DNA of 64,000 nt, taken from assembly GCA_024291935.2 (NCBI GenBank), contig CM044320.1, forward strand, positions 56,238,001-56,302,000. The letters run 5' to 3'. Every line of letters starts with the position of its first letter. Positions within the stretch are counted from its first letter, which is position 1. Shown one piece after another: positions 1 to 48,326 of the stretch. The translations under genes were made by a program, and so were the position numbers. The notes under the pieces are model-generated. The model was not told where the DNA came from. It searched no databases and saw only the letters and a list, made by a program, of their open reading frames with translations. This stretch comes from Okapia johnstoni (lineage: Eukaryota > Chordata > Mammalia > Artiodactyla > Giraffidae).

Positions 1-159
1 GCAGAAAAGCTCCGCAAGGAAGCCGGGCGTGGAGGGGCCTGGGATGTCTGCCAAAACCCGGGGCGCTGAGTCGGAGCCTCTGGAGCCCAGTGAGGTGCCC
101 AGCTCAGGACAGCGGACGCGATGGAACACTCTGGATGCGAGTTTGAGGGTCTGGGTCAT
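1..159 (-). CDS. CYP27B1: CYP27B1 first coding exon (partial), 25-hydroxyvitamin D3 1-alpha-hydroxylase
   Basis: CYP27B1 is the mitochondrial cytochrome P450 that 1-alpha-hydroxylates 25-hydroxyvitamin D3, giving the active hormone, mainly in kidney. On the minus strand an ATG at 159-157 opens 53 codons without a stop to the window edge. They begin [16 protein letters not shown] and later read [17 protein letters not shown], matching the human N-terminus: a basic mitochondrial presequence followed by the proline-rich hinge of mitochondrial P450s. Only this 5' part is present; the haem-binding region lies outside. The order CYP27B1 then METTL1, both on the same strand, is that of human 12q14.1. 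The start is the one used in human. Confidence 0.93.
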   Translation of the reverse strand, partial: MTQTLKLASRVFHRVRCPELGTSLGSRGSDSAPRVLADIPGPSTPGFLAELFC

Positions 160-360
160 GGTCTGGCTCCGGAACGCACCAAAGCTCGCTCCTCCAGAGC
201 ATCTTGCCAGGCCGCTATTTAACTCTTGGACGCCGTAGTGGCGACGCCCCCTCCCCAAGCTCCTCAGCCAATCCCCTCTCCTGAGTGGTCGGTGCTGGGG
301 ATTAGCACCCAGGAACAGTAGGCGGGGCCGGAGCGGCCTAGGCGGCTCCCTTGGGTCTCA
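160..360 (-). promoter_or_regulatory. Probable CYP27B1 proximal promoter
   Basis: Directly upstream of the CYP27B1 ATG, the minus strand has a TATA-like TTAAATA (222-216), about 60 bases before the ATG. A CCAAT pentamer (268-272, read on the plus strand) and a GC box (321-329) lie further out. Spacing and order suit a TATA/CCAAT/GC-box promoter, as described for the human gene. The elements are seen in the sequence; their use is inferred. Confidence 0.55.
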
Positions 361-1666
361 TGTTACCATGACCCTCTTGGGAGGAGAGGCTTGCTTCAGT
401 TTCTCCTGGGCTGGTGCCCTAGTCCATCAGCCTAAAGATCTCTGCCTCAGAAAGTGTATTTGGTGAGGCTTAGTTGACCAAGATACAGACTCGGTCCCTG
501 GTATTCCCACCACTTCCCCAGGGAGCTCGCCCCCCCCCCACCCCGGGGCCCTCCTCAGGAATTCCCCCTCCAGCTCCTCCAGGAGGAAGGGCGGAAGAGG
601 CACAGCTGGAGCTCTCCTCAGATTCTGGCCTCGTTGGGTTGCACCTTTTTTGTACCTGAGCAGAATTCTTCTGCACTGCCACATGGCTCCCCCTGCCCCC
701 CACCCCCCCAACTGGACAGAGGGCAGGTGGGTTCATGGGTTAAAATGGTTTCAGGAGCCTTCATTTTTATTCCTTGAGGAGAGGGGGTTGGTCTTTTGGG
801 TCAACAAGCCCTGTTCTACCAGCTACGGGAATATGGGACTTGAGGAGCAGAAATGAAGAAACTTATTGCAAACTAGAAAAGTTGAGAGATTTTTCTGGGC
901 TCTTGGACAGAGCAAGGGTTAAGCTAGAGTTCTGACTCTCCAGCTGACTCAGTCTCCTCTGTGTGGGGGGGGAGCCTTTCCACTTTTTAGCCTCAGAATC
1001 CTCCCCAGTTCAGCTCTCTGCTCCTTACTCCCGCCCCCCACAAGCAGGTTCAGTGCTAGTCAGTCAGCTCTGAAATCAAAGCAAAGGTCAACATGAGAAG
1101 GGAGGGGGTCTCCACCACCACACCCTCCCAGGATCTCCAGAACAAAGGGAACATGAATTCCCCAGGTCAAGTCTTGGGCAGGGAAAGGATAGGAGTGATA
1201 CACACTCTAGCCTTTCCTCAAAAACAGTAGTATGTGTATGGGCACACATATACATGTTACCCTCAGAACTGTAAAGCAAACCTGAGCGGGCAAGTGATTT
1301 GAATCTAGCAGGCAGTTTAGATGGACAGTGGAGAACTGCATTCTTCACTCCAGCTGAGAAGGAGAGCTCCTAGGAGAAGGGAGTGCTAAGGAAGAGCAAG
1401 TCCCCACTCCTTTCCAAGGATCCCTTTTGGTTCAAGGTCTTTTGACCTTCCCAGTCAGCTGCTTTGGCTTTCTGCTGCCACTGGAAGGGCAAGAAGGTGA
1501 GAGGAGTCTGGGGCAGTCCTGAACTCCAGGGTCCTGCCCTGGGCAGCTCTTCAACTTGAGAGACTGCTGCCTGCTCTCTCTGTAGCAGGCTCAGCTGGGA
1601 AGGGCCAAGGGCCTGATCTCCTTTCTAGTCCCCCAAAGATGGGGTTCCACTAAGGCAAAGGCAAAG
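361..1666 (-). other. METTL1: METTL1 3' UTR and METTL1-CYP27B1 spacer
   Basis: No further coding exon is seen here. The METTL1 stop is at 1669-1667. The first AATAAA on the minus strand noticed downstream is at 771-766, implying a 3' UTR of about 0.9 kb if it is used. The remaining few hundred bases separate METTL1 from the CYP27B1 promoter. The stretch includes homopolymer C and G runs and no clear young repeat. The UTR end is a guess from the signal alone. Confidence 0.4.
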
Positions 1667-11705
<10,039 letters not shown>

Positions 11706-13439
11706 TGTCACCCTTCTGCTCCTCTGAACCCTTCGTTCTTATGAAGGAACTGCCGTATCTCCAGAGCCATAAACATAAGGACCAAAAAAAGATGGATCTC
11801 CCTTGCCTGTCTTTCCTCCTTCCCTCACTGTTTCCTGAGAGCCTCTTGGGAAGCTGCAGGGAGGTGCCACTTGTTAGGGATACTAGAGCCCTTGCTGTGT
11901 GGGCTAGAGTGCAAAGGAAATTCCCAGTTCCTGTTCTCAGCAGAGGAAGATGAGAGGGCAGCCAGGATTTTCGGGGAAGGAGAGGTTAGGTGGGATGTAA
12001 ACAGTGGCTACAGAGAGACAGTCGTGATCCTGTCTGTCCTGCCATTGTCTTTTTATACAGAATGGATTATTTTTTCCAGATTCTATTGGAAGTTTTTTTA
12101 AAGGAAAATAAGCATTAAAGATCTCTCCTGCATCCAGAAAACATGGACTTTTGCTGGGGGGCGCCAGGAAGCAAGAAACCCAGATTACCCACTTCTTGTT
12201 TCTAGAGATAGTCTGGTGGAACTGTGGCTCTAACTGGGTCAAGTCTTCCTAGCCCTGAAGTTGGGGTTAGGCAGCAGAGCTGTCCTTTGGACTGTAGCTC
12301 CTTCAGTTTTTTTGGAGTTGGAGTCCTGGTCACTAAGTTCCAGGTTCTCTTTGATTTTTTTTTTTTTTGTACCTTTCCAAGCCCTGTCAGTCCTTCCTTC
12401 CTAATGTGCTTTGCCTTCACCTCTTTTCTTCTCCCACTGTGGGGCCTCTGATTGGTCCTCTCTTGACTTACTGCTTGGGTCACACATCACCTCCTGTGGC
12501 ATCCTAGCCTCCATTCACTCCCATTCAAACTGTGTTGTAAACTCTTGTAATCTTCCACAATCAGCTCCGATTATCTTCTGCTGCTGCCAACAGAGCAAGA
12601 ATAAGCTCTTCTGCTTGGTACTTAGTGTATCCCATGTGATCCCAAATTACCCTTCTGTTTCATTTCCTACTGGTTTCCTACACATGTTCTAACCTCTGGC
12701 CAAACTACAAAAGGTCTACTCTTTGTTCCCTAAACCCACACCAAAATTCTCTGACTTCTTCCTTCATTCTTTCTGATGATTCCCTGCCTGGGTTATATTT
12801 TTACCTCTCAAAATCTTCATTGCTCTTAGCCTCTCTCCTGAAAAAAGCTTTATCTGAGCCTCCTGTTTGAATATGATTTTTCTCCTTTGAGACCCTTTAA
12901 CTCTTTGTCTCCTGGGGTTTATTTACCTTGTCTTGTGTGATCATTTGTCTGCTCCCTATTTTCTCACCATCAGATCACCTTAGAGTGTAGGGCTATATGG
13001 TTCCAGGAACATATCAAATATTTCTGCTTGTTCAACAAATAATTTACTCGGTTTGTTGGAGGGACACCCTCCCTCCTCCCTAGGTGACCTTGGTCAAACT
13101 TCTTAATCCACTCTCCTACCTCACAAGTTTGTCAGTGAGCCATAAATGGATATAGAAATAAGCATTGGAAATAAACATAAAGTCTTACCACGTGTCTTGT
13201 GTTATTATTTTGTGACAACTCGGTTTCATGTTTTCCATTATTTCACCTCTGCGGAATAATTCTCTTGTGAAATACAGTCTCAGTAAACCGGGTAGGGGAG
13301 GCAAATGCGCCCTCTGGGCAGCAGGTGGCGCTGTCCCCGCTCGGCGCGTTCTGGTGGAGAGTTTTGGCCCCGCTGCCACGCCGTAGGTCCGTGGCCTCAT
13401 AGGTGCGCCGACCGGCTGCATTGTACGGCCCCCGGAAAG
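11706..13439. other. EEF1AKMT3 3' UTR, spacer and TSFM promoter
   Basis: No coding exon is seen. Candidate EEF1AKMT3 poly(A) signals are ATTAAA at 12114-12119 and an AATAAA near 13171; neither can be chosen from sequence. About 12390-13060 resembles diverged L2-type sequence, ending 'ttcaacaaataattt'. From about 13290 the base composition turns GC- and CpG-rich, which fits the TSFM promoter; the TSFM ATG follows at 13440. Confidence 0.45.
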
Positions 13440-21066
<7,627 letters not shown>

Positions 21067-21217
21067 GTTTCAGAGACTTTGGGCCCAGGAGGATATGTTT
21101 ATTCTTAACCCTGGACATTTACAAAAAGAAGTTTACTTCCTAAGCCTCTTCATACCCAGAATTTGTTTTTCATTTGAGTTTATAATGAAATTATATACTT
21201 TGTGGGTAAAGCTATTA

Positions 21218-21239
21218 AATAAAATTGTTAGGTAATAAA
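21218..21239 (+). other. TSFM: TSFM poly(A) signals
   Basis: Two AATAAA hexamers (21218-21223 and 21234-21239) lie about 150 bases after the TSFM stop at 21066. This is a compact 3' UTR and a well-placed pair of signals. Confidence 0.75.
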
Positions 21240-21799
21240 GAGAGTAGAAACTTTTCCTTGTTTGCGTCATGCTGGGTCTAGCTTTTTTGTGCCTGACTTG
21301 TGACATATTTTAGAAAACAACAGGTGGGCCTCATGGAAGTGGCTGACAGTGTCTGCTGCTTCTCCCTTCCACACATTTACTATGGCATCCCCAAGATGTC
21401 TGACTCTTCCCCTCCTACTCCTGTGACATAGACCTCTCTTGTTCAGTTTTACTTTGTGATGCTTTGGACTACAGTTTTATCCTGGAACTTCCCCAGTTAC
21501 ATTACTTTTGCCACATGGAATCTTCTGCAGTTGTTGACTCAAACTTAAGAGTTGTCTGGAAAAATGTGGTTCATTTGTTGATGTCTGTAGCATGCTTTGA
21601 AGGCTCTCTGCGGTGGTATACACACTAGTTCTGGCCTCATTCCTGAAATTAATAACACATGGCCTTGTTTCTCTTCTGGATGGTAGGGTGTAGCTGGGTG
21701 GGGCCTGAGGTTTCCTGGACAGCTGTGTAGCAGATTCTGGGATTCTTGTGCCAGAAACAGGGATCCCAGCTATCCAGAGAGCTCCCTCAGCATTGCCTC

Positions 21800-22135
21800 T
21801 TTTTTAAAATATTTTAATAGTTTTATTTGTTTATGGCTGTGCTGGGTCTTTGTTGCTTTGTGGGCTTTTACTCTAGTTGTGGTGCTCGGGCTTCTCATTG
21901 CAGTGGCTTCTCTTGTTGCGGAGCATGGACTCTATAGAGTTTGCAGGCTTCAGTAATTGGGGCTCGTGGGCTCAGTAGTTGGGGCTTCTGTGCTGTAGAG
22001 TGCATACTCAATAGTTATGGCTCATGGGCTTAGTTGCTCCGTGGCATGTGGAATCTTCCCAGAGCAGGGATCGAACTCATGTCTCCTGCATCAGCAGGTG
22101 GATTCTTTAGCACTGAACCACTCTAAGGAAGCCCA
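21800..22135 (-). repeat. tRNA-derived ruminant SINE, reverse orientation
   Basis: Begins with an A/T-rich tail complement ('ttttttaaaatattttaata'), then 'ggctgtgctgggtctttgtt', 'cagggatcgaactcatgtct' and 'gcaggtggattctttagcac', ending 'aggaagccc'. It sits between the TSFM and AVIL 3' ends. Confidence 0.8.
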
Positions 22136-22250
22136 GCAGTGCCTCTTGACTTCCCCAGTACTGAGACATTTCTCTCATAGAACACAGTAGTTACCCTAAT
22201 GGGCAGACCCAAAATACTGAAAAGAACTCCCATTTGTTCTTGTAAGTATC

Positions 22251-22256
22251 TTTATT
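22251..22256 (-). other. AVIL: AVIL poly(A) signal
   Basis: TTTATT on the plus strand is AATAAA in the AVIL direction. It lies about 460 bases past the stop codon (22718-22716) and before the intergenic SINE, so the AVIL 3' UTR is roughly 22230-22715. Confidence 0.65.
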
Positions 22257-22715
22257 TGAAAATTTAAAAACTTCTGGCACATACAGATTTGAGCATTTAG
22301 ATTTTGACTTCAGGGTATATATGTGAATAACTTTGATGATTTGTGGGTTAAATAGGGAATACCAACCTTAAAATTTAAAACAAACTGAGGCCCTTGCCCC
22401 AGAATTAAACACTTTGAACAATTTTTCTGTTCTCTTACTTTTGGCTTCTCCAGATTTTCATGCAGTTTTAGCGTTTTCTGCTAAGGCTTCAGCCAGAAGA
22501 CCATAAAAACTTCAAAGTGAGCAGCTAACATTTTAGGTATATGACAACTAAGAAATGCAGGGATGACAAAAATGGAGTACATGCTGTGCTTGGCAGGCTC
22601 TACTGTCTCTCCATTAAGTAGCTGGACGTTGGGCAGAAATTAGAGAAATTCTTTCCTGTCATTGGCACTGTTTGCTCTCTTCTGGGATCTTGCAATAGGC
22701 AGATGCCTTCTTGCC

Positions 22716-41214
<18,499 letters not shown>

Positions 41215-42004
41215 GGCGCTTGTCTTCCCGGGACTGAAACATCACAGAGCAAGTGGGGAGATGACACCTCTCAGAGCAGGCATCCCGCCCACTTTCCTCC
41301 TTAGTCACTTCCCAATCTCTTATCAGCCATCCACCATGTCCTCATGGCGCATCCCTGCACCGTCGTCTCACAGTGATGTGGGAAATGAAGACACGACTTG
41401 TCCAAGTTCACGTCGTAAGCCTGGCTGACCCGGAGGGGAGGGCGGGGGGCGGTCCACCAGAAGTTCTGCTTCCCCCTTGCCACTTCCCTTGTTAAGAGTT
41501 CTGGTAACAGGCATGATTATTCACTGAAGGGGTGACAAATATGTTAAGCCTTCTTTTGACTGACTTTATTTCTCTCATTTAATTCTCATAAGCTGAATAT
41601 ATTTCCTTCATCTTACATTGTGGGAAAATTGAGGTTCAGAGAGGTTAAATAATTTGCTCAATATCACTAGAAAGAAATCCATAAAATCTCTGTTCTAATT
41701 ACTCTGAGGTACTGCAACCCTTCCTAACTTACCTAAATCCAGTGGCACACGGGGCTGAAAAGCTTACATCAGAGTATTTCCAAACTGAGTGTCCTTCTCT
41801 CATTCTTATTCCAATTTTCCCAGACTCTCTGCTTGGCATGTCCTCTTCACAGTCCACTCTTTGGGCTTTCACTTACCAGACTTTTTAAAGTAAACCATCC
41901 TTAAACTATCCCATCCTGCTTTTGTCATATGACTAATATATTCCCTGTGCCTCACAGAAGAAAAGGGAAAGTAAAATGGCAGAGCTGGGACATAGAATTC
42001 ACGG

Positions 42005-42112
42005 TGTGGACTTCCTTGGCAGTCCACCACTTAAGACTCTGGGATTTCCAATGCAGGGGGTGGTGGGTTGGATCTCTGGTTGGCGTACTAAGAGTTCAGG
42101 GTGCCAGCAGGG
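42005..42112 (+). repeat. Diverged tRNA-derived ruminant SINE fragment
   Basis: 'gtggacttccttggcagtcc', 'aagactctgggatttccaat', 'gcagggggtggtgggttgga'. Same head as the copies at 8911 and 14339, but the 3' half is lost. Confidence 0.6.
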
Positions 42113-42483
42113 ACAGGTGGGCATGGCCTGTGAGCAGATCCTCCCCCACCACCACAGACCCAGCCAGTGGTGCAGTGGCCTCCCACAGGCAGGGTGGGGA
42201 GAGAGAGGGAGAGCTAAAGAGAAGTGTGCATTGTGTACCATCTCTATTCGAGGCGTGTCTAGGGTTATCAAGCACCTACACATGTCCGTGGCCACACAGC
42301 CTTTACATAATGAAAACTCCTGTCTGGTTCTTGCTCTCAGGGGGCTTGCAATCTGGTGATACACATAACTGATGAATGCTCTCACAAGGCAAAGGTAAAG
42401 GATGGGCTTGACTGATTTATTAATACATAGGAAAAAGAAAAAACAAAACCCAGACACCCCGGAAGGTCTATCTTGGATTTTGC

Positions 42484-42690
42484 TGTGAAAGTGTTAGTCA
42501 CTCAGCCGTGTCTCTTTGTGACTCCACGGACTATAGCCCACAAGGCTCCTCATCCATGGAATTCTCCAGGCAAGAATACTGGAGTGGGTAGCCATTCCCT
42601 TCTCCAGGGCATCTCCCCGACCCAGGGATCGATCCAGGGTCTTCTGCATTGCAGGCAGTTTCTTTACCATCTGAGCCACCAGGAAAGCCT
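42484..42690 (-). repeat. Bov-tA SINE
   Basis: Reverse Bov-tA: 'tgactccacggactatagcc', 'caagaatactggagtgggta', 'gatcgatccagggtcttctg', 'accatctgagccaccagga'. In the AVIL-CTDSP2 spacer. Confidence 0.85.
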
Positions 42691-44684
42691 GGGGTTTGGC
42701 TATTTAGAAGCATATTGTGCTTGTTAGGAGGAGTATGTCTGGCCATTCTTTTCTTGAGCCTTGATAGATGAACCTAAGTTTGGGTATGTGCCATTATCTA
42801 CTGTGGACATTGGCAAACAAAAAAAGACAAACAAAAAACTCCCTTTGTCTACTGCTGTAACAGGCCTAAAGCAGAGCAATGATGCGGAGCAGTCAATGTT
42901 TGAGGATTTAATTTGATAACTGGCACTGCCCCACCCTGTGCTGCTCAGAACTGCCGGGGAATATTTGTTCAGGTTTTCTGCAGATCCTAGATTTCAGTCA
43001 CTAAATGCAAATGCCATGACCCAGCTAGGGGAAGGGGATAAAGACCAATTCGTTCCTGGGAGAGAGCTAAGTGTAAACCTGCTAAAAGTCAAACCAGCTG
43101 GCACTAATTAGGACTGTGAGTACAGAGGCCAAAAGCAGTCCCAATTCCCAACAGGGACTTAGCAATCAAGACACTCACTGGGCCAGGAGCCCTAAAATGC
43201 AGGACAGGACATGCTCACAGAAAGAACTCTGCCGTATTGGAACACCCAGAAAACGTGATTCCGTCTGTGACACCGAAGTCTCCCAAAGCGTCTCTCCGTC
43301 CCTCCTCAACTCCTAATTATTAACTTAGTACCCTTTGACACTACTACTGGGTGGGGTGCAGTTTTGAAATCCCAGGTTAAAAGGTAGTGGCCCTTAATTC
43401 CTACCAACACTCCTATGAATGGACCCCAAGTAGAGGAAGCTGGTTTTCATTTATGCCTTGCTCTACACCATCTTTTTTGAGCAGGGGTATTTTCCAGCTT
43501 TTGAAAATGTGCCTTAATGTTTAGGGATCTCTTAAAAATTACCTCAACTTCTCAGCAGGAGTTTGCAAAACTGACGAGCTCCTGGTTCAATCCTCTAAAA
43601 GCCTCGTCCAAGAAGACAAGGCCAAGGAAATTTCAATCTCTTCTCCTTTGTTTCTTCCTAGTCCAGTAAAATTGCTCTACTGACATGCACCCATAAACCA
43701 AAGAGAACTTACCTTGCCTTCTCTCACCAGTCTTCCCAGTTTTCTGGCAGTGGGTGAGCAGTGTTGAGGAACCACCCAATGCGGGAGGCTCCAAGGCCCT
43801 GCTGCCTTCTCTTCGTAATGGCTGTGCAGACACTGGGTTATATTTGCTTGAATTTGCATCTTAACCGCATTTTCCTAGTCCTGGCCAATCACAGCCAATC
43901 TAGCCCTCGGCTTGACTTATTCAAACCAGAGGGAAAGCTTTATCTGTTCCTATTCAAAACAGCAAAAACAAGAGACTTCTAAAGGCTTCTTTTTAACTCC
44001 AGTTCCACGCCCTGATCTAATTGATTTTTTTTAAAGTGCAGTCCATCAATAATGCAGGAAGGAGGATGGGAGGATACCAAATTTGCCATCCTGTAGATAT
44101 GAATGCATTACACTGATGACAGGAGGCAGGGCTGGGCCGCCCGCTGAGCCCCTGGGATATCCAGGCTGGCAAGTGCCTCCCCCAGAAGTTTCTGGACATT
44201 TCTCGGAGGTGAAGTCTGGGTGAAGGGCCTAGAGTGTGTTATTAGGTCATCCTGTTTTGTCCCTTGGGGGGGTCATATGGCAGTCCAATCAAAATCTGAG
44301 TGCCTACTATGTGCCAGGAACCACTGTTGAGTTTCAGGGCTCCTACTCTGGGAAAACCAGTAAGGGGCACAGAAGGAAGAGGCTAAGTCCCTAAGTCCCT
44401 CCAGGGCTTCTGTTTGCTCCCCAGAAGTCAATAGGACACCAAGCATATGCTTATTAAGCACCTGGAGGGAATGGGGTTGGTTCCACCCTGGGGCCAGGGA
44501 AGAGCTAATGGAGCCCGACTTCTGTGACCTTGGGCAGAATCAATGTGCTGAGTCCACAGCTGGTCTCCCAGCTTGGGCATGCCAGCCTCACCATGACAGA
44601 GGGGTTTTGAGGGAAGAAGGGGGTGGGGGGTAAGTTCCGAATGAACAACAGCAGGGGCACGAGACAGCTCCCATTCATGGATGG

Positions 44685-47600
44685 GTTTTTTAAACCCACT
44701 TTTATTCATTAATTGTAAGTAATACAAATATTTCAAAAATATAAACAGACACTTAATGGCATCCTACATTTCAAGTTTTTGAATACAACAAATTTATCAA
44801 ATTATGGACTTGTAAGCAAGGTGGTCAGAACCCCAGAGCCCAGTCACAGTGGGAGGCAGACCTCCCTGACCCTCCAGATGGCGTCTTGATGGGGGTTGAG
44901 CGGCACAACAGACAGGTCAAATCTGAGATAACTACAAGCAAAGAAGCTCAGGGCCCCAAAGCCGAGAGTCTGCTCCAGAGGCACGCCCCACAGCACTGAG
45001 AATGCAGCAGAGGGCCAGACCTCTGCCTCCCCTCCCCGGCTTGAATGCAAGTATTTATCGGTGGTTTTTTTTTTTTTTTTTAAAGACAAAACTGAAATCT
45101 CATTTTACAAAAAAGGCAGCTGAGGGACAACAGTAACAAATAACCAAATGAAGACCTAAAAGGGAAAACAGGCTTACCTTCTGTAGACACTTGACCTGGC
45201 TGGGACGTGGGGTGCAACACAACCTTGGAGGGGGATGGGGAGTTGCCTTAGTAAATGAGGCCTCCTCAGGAACAGGGTAGGGTTGCAAAACAGAACGGGA
45301 CCCACTTCCCAGGCAATGCCTGCCTTTAGACTTCCCATGCTGTTAGCACAGAGAAGCTTCGGGGCCACTGTGAACAGAGGTGAATTTATACATTTATAAA
45401 ATGGTCCAAATCTTTGGGAGGCAGGAGGGAATTAAACAGAAGGTCCCAGGTTAACTGTAGGCAAATTACTTCAACCTCTCTAGTCAGGGACCATGGGCCC
45501 ACAAAGGGTCCCCTCTACAATGTGCAGAGTGGAGACTCTTACCTGACCCTTTCCAAACTGGTCCTGTGTCCAAAGCTCCCCCTATGAGAGGGACACGAAC
45601 ATCAGGCTTTTGATTTAGAAGCCCAATCAGAGAGACACGCTGTGTCCCTGAAGAGGCACCTTAAAAGAACTGAACTTGGCAGGTGGGCAGATTCCTGGCA
45701 TGGCTTGAACTGGGGTTGGCCAGGCCTGGTGGCCTATTGCTTCCCAAAGGCCAGCCTCAAACAGGAAGGGCTGGTAGGAAACCCTGAAACAGATTCTGGG
45801 GTGAACTGGCTCCTCCTTGCAATCTTGCCCTCCTCCCAAGTTGAGTCTGGCCTGATTCCTCTAAGGAGCAAGTTTTGCAATCATCTCTTGCCCCTAACAC
45901 ACTGAAACTGGAGACCAGAAAGCACATAACAACTTCAGGCTGGCTCTGGTCCACACGGATGGACCCTGCTTAGACTTATATTTGGCTGAGCTACCTCTCC
46001 AGGGAAGGGAGGAGGGGGTGAAGGGGTGTGGCATTTCTGGTAAGGAACTGCAGCGGGGCGGGGCAGGGGTCTGGTGAGAGGAGGCCTGCAGAGCTGGGCT
46101 TCATGCAGAAGCAGCGGGACACTCCCACCAGGTCATCCTGGGCCCTGGTCAGAATCCCTCGGAACACTTAGGCCTGACAGGAAAATGGGTGGCACTGGCT
46201 CTTCCTGGAGACCAGGTGACCCAAAGGAGGGCAGAAAGGGTCCTTGGAACTGGGTCAACCTAGAGCCTCTTATTGCTGGCTTAGTCAGAAAAGCTTGGCT
46301 GGACCCCATGGCAGATTTGGCCTGAGGGCTGACCCTTTGAGTGGGGATTAGGAGGCCCAGGCTAGGGCCTTGGAATCAGAAGGTCCTACTTCCCTTCAGA
46401 TGTTGTTTCTGGCCAGCCCTGGAACCCTCTTTCCCCACCTGCATGAAGCAGGATCCCACAGGCACCAGGAAATGATGCTGGGGAAATGACCACTCACACT
46501 TTGGGGGCCCTACTCCACTCATGTGACACCAAAGCGAAAGATAAGGCCTCACAACCTTGCAATGAGGGTGGGGTGGGAGGGTGGCCTCACGATGCCAGAG
46601 GAAGACACTGGGCAGCCAGAACCCCTGTTGTTCCGCTGCTGTTCTGCTGCCTGGTCCTGGTGAGCTCCTCAGACTGGCCTAGTGTGTGGAAACTGGAAGG
46701 GATAATAGGGGTGAGTCCTGAGTCGGCAGTGTTCTCGCACCTGAAGCAACTTACAAATGCTTGGTGACACCTGCTTCCAGGGAAAAAGGGGCTGGGGGTG
46801 GGGTGACAGGAACTCCCACCTGAAGGAGGGAGGGGAGGCCACGGTTAAGGCAGTGATGCAGAGGTGGGGCTCCCTCTGGGGGGCCCCTTGTGCTCCCAAT
46901 TACAGCAGCTCTTCCCCTTTTGTTTTCCATCCTGGGGAAACTTCCTTTTTGTGGCTTTTTTTTTTTTTTTTTAAAGCATTTCACTATTAAGAAACTTTTG
47001 AAAGCAGAGAGACTCGCAAAGCACAGGTGAGTGAAGAGCTCACTCACATCTGTTACTGTTGGCAGGGCGCACGTGTGTTATGTTGGCAAACTAAACGCAG
47101 AGAACACCCAGCCCCTCTGCCCAGGAAACGCAAGCGTGCCTGAGGCTCTGGAGAGAAAAAGCGCCAGCCAGCCAGCCACCCAGCCAGCCAGGAAGGATGA
47201 AGACACTTGGCACAGGCCAGGCCCTGGGGGAAGACATGAGAGGAGAGAGCCCTGCCCAGGAAACAGGAGGGTGGGACACTGAGCGCCCTTCCCGGACATG
47301 GGAACAAAGTCCTTGTGGCAGCACCAGCAGAGATTCCCTGAAGAGCAGACTGAGAGACACAGTCCCAAGCTCAGCTGACCTACAAGCCAAGGGGACACAT
47401 ACATTCATGCTTTGGGGATTCTGCTTGTCCCCGCACCCCCGGTGCCTCCCACATTCACCTCAGGCCCAGGACTGCAGCTCTGTCAGAAACAAAACAGCCC
47501 AACACTCTGTATTTAGAAAGAGAATTTTAAAACAGAGTCAAAAGAATGGAAATCAGTTATCTGTCCTCTTCCAGGGCAGGGAAAAGACCTCCTTCCCTAC

Positions 47601-48326
47601 AGGTTCAAGACTATGGCTAGGTGGTGAGGAAGGCAGGCCTGGTGCCCAGGCCTTGGGGAGATGCAGACAGGACCCGAGTCAGGCACTCAGCTGGAGGCAA
47701 GGGCAGCTGTCGGGCCACAGGACTTGATGGCCACTAGGGCTACCAGTTCTGGAAACAAGCTTTCATCTTCCCAGAAATGTCATTTCTCTGTCTGCAGCAG
47801 CTGGCAAGAGAAAGGCTTCAGAAAGATGCATGCCTGGGGCACCTGAAGGCAGCCCCTGACCCCACACTCTCCTTGGCATAAACCTTACAACACTGAGGAA
47901 AGGCCATAGGTTTGGCAATGGAGTCTTCAACAGTCTTCATGCCTGCAGAGCTCGGTGGCTCTCAGGGTGAAGGGAGAGGAGACAGACTAACTCGAGGAGA
48001 CTCTTGATCCTTCAGTTTCTCCCCCAACCTGAAACGCTTATATCCTGGGGCCACAGTTCAAGGCAAGACACACACACACATACGCGCACACATAGACTCT
48101 CACTCACATCTCAGAAACCCAACTCAGGGAGCAGGGAGCTCTGGGTATCACTGGTCTGATATTTGCCCACTCGATATCTAACCTGTCCTACAGCTCTTCT
48201 CAATCACGTCTATTTCCAGGCCTCATTTGGTGAGATGCTCCAGCTTCCACTCTGTCAGGCTGATCATAAAGGCACAGTGTAGGAAAGCCCCCTACTGGGA
48301 TGGCCGTGGCTTGGCAGCAGGGAAGG
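44685..48326 (-). other. CTDSP2: CTDSP2 3' UTR
   Basis: From the CTDSP2 stop (48329-48327) to just past an AATAAA at 44706-44701 is about 3.6 kb, similar to the long human CTDSP2 3' UTR. It holds poly-U/A tracts (45066-45081, 46957-46974), a CA-rich run (48069-48092) and a GCCA repeat (47161-47190). No coding exon is seen. One minus-strand ACTTGAA (44776-44770), complementary to miR-26 nucleotides 1-7, sits about 65 bases before the poly(A) signal. Confidence 0.65.
44701..44706 (-). other. CTDSP2: CTDSP2 poly(A) signal
   Basis: TTTATT on plus, AATAAA on minus, at the end of the long open-ended 3' UTR and before the spacer. Position matches the expected UTR length. Confidence 0.6.

Larger units (their letters stand above)
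41215..44685. other. AVIL 5' non-coding region and AVIL-CTDSP2 spacer
   Basis: Nineteen untranslated bases (41233-41215) precede the AVIL ATG after an acceptor TTTCAG. A good minus-strand donor, GGCAAG|GTAAGT at 43713/43712, could end a first non-coding AVIL exon; this is inference only. The stretch also holds a MIR-like piece at about 41560-41690 and two SINEs listed separately. No further coding exon is seen. Confidence 0.4.

Noticed and set aside
47161..47190. GCCA tandem repeat as a possible CRISPR-like or regulatory array
   Set aside because: Simple tetranucleotide repeat without spacers, in a vertebrate 3' UTR; an ordinary microsatellite.
47197..47727. 176-codon plus-strand open frame antisense to the CTDSP2 3' UTR
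   Set aside because: No domain, low-complexity composition and no promoter or poly(A) signal tied to it; treated as chance.
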